From: Lapidilactobacillus concavus DSM 17758
GTDB lineage: Bacteria; Bacillota; Bacilli; Lactobacillales; Lactobacillaceae
NCBI RefSeq assembly: GCF_001435835.1
Contig: NZ_AZFX01000010.1
Span: 1-57,632 of the forward strand
Length of the DNA stretch: 57,632 bases
Direction of reading: 5' to 3'
Below, piece after piece: positions 57,452-57,632 of this stretch. The translations under genes were made by a program, and so were the position numbers. The notes below the pieces were generated by a model, which did not search any database, was not told the DNA's origin, and saw only the letters and a list, made by a program, of their open reading frames with translations. Position 1 is the first letter of the stretch, and every line of letters starts with the position of its first letter.

Positions 57452-57632
57452 TTAATCTAACTCCGCTAAATCATCATCAATTTTTTGATGACGCTCGTTA
57501 AAGGTATTAATATAATTAGTATAGTTACCAGTTGGTGAAGCAACGAAATCAACCAATTTACTAGTATGCTTATATAACTTGAGAGCGTAAAATATCTTGT
57601 GTAAATGCATAAAAGATTTCTGAATTGTATAG
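57452..57632 (-). CDS. unknown protein, C-terminal 59 residues (cut by window edge)
   Basis: Open minus-strand frame running off the right edge, ending in an acidic stretch (KIDDDLAELD) and TAA. It is charged, probably soluble and AT-rich compared with the genes on the left. No family is recognised. Confidence 0.5.
   Translation of the reverse strand, partial: YTIQKSFMHLHKIFYALKLYKHTSKLVDFVASPTGNYTNYINTFNERHQKIDDDLAELD

Overview
The window reads as a chromosomal segment of a low-GC, rod-shaped lactic acid bacterium of the Lactobacillaceae. The reasons are the conserved blocks (sufCDSUB, rodA-DUF2969-yidD-epuA-mbl-murA-DUF1146, atpBEFHAGDC, upp-glyA, sua5-prmC-prfA-tdk), the lipoteichoic acid genes, AGGAGG-type ribosome binding sites and frequent TTG/GTG starts. 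Genus and species cannot be fixed from sequence alone. All protein genes except murT and a 29-residue toxin at the right end are on the minus strand, so each operon is read from high to low coordinates.

Layout. (1) 0.1-6.1 kb: an envelope operon for the lipoteichoic acid glycolipid anchor and polymer (lafA, lafB, a flippase-like membrane protein, ltaS), ending in perR. (2) 6.7-12.4 kb: the sufCDSUB iron-sulfur assembly operon with luxS directly behind it. (3) 12.6-17.2 kb: cell shape and wall genes. (4) 17.5-24.0 kb: the eight-gene F1Fo ATP synthase operon. (5) 24.4-30.4 kb: upp, glyA, sua5, prmC, prfA, tdk. (6) 30.7-34.2 kb: murT alone on the plus strand, then a serine hydrolase and a lipoprotein. 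(7) 34.3-38.5 kb: a TetR regulator with a heterodimeric ABC exporter. (8) 38.7-42.0 kb: the Mg2+ P-type ATPase mgtA behind an M-box riboswitch and a second, apparently translational, leader. (9) 42.3-53.5 kb: maltodextrin import and breakdown (mapA, a GH13 cyclomaltodextrinase, malG, malF, malE, a GH13 alpha-glucosidase, a LacI-type regulator). (10) 53.7-56.6 kb: an envelope-stress operon (DUF4097 protein, PspC, a small membrane protein, a TVP38/DedA-like protein). (11) 56.8-57.6 kb: tRNA-Arg(CCG), a complete Fst/par-type toxin-antitoxin locus and a truncated unknown gene.

How the parts work together. Maltodextrins would enter through MalEFG, powered by an ATPase encoded elsewhere, and be cut by two GH13 enzymes; maltose is then phosphorolysed by MapA. 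Two transcription units of this regulon carry the same 14-bp palindrome 12-13 bp upstream of the -35 box, and malE also has a perfect cre site at its start point.

The most interesting signals are the layered mgtA leader (M-box, two stacked terminators, then an acidic 25-codon upstream ORF with mutually exclusive hairpins next to the mgtA ribosome binding site) and the chromosomal par locus, in which toxin, sequestered Shine-Dalgarno, antisense RNA promoter, direct repeats and shared terminator can all be read.
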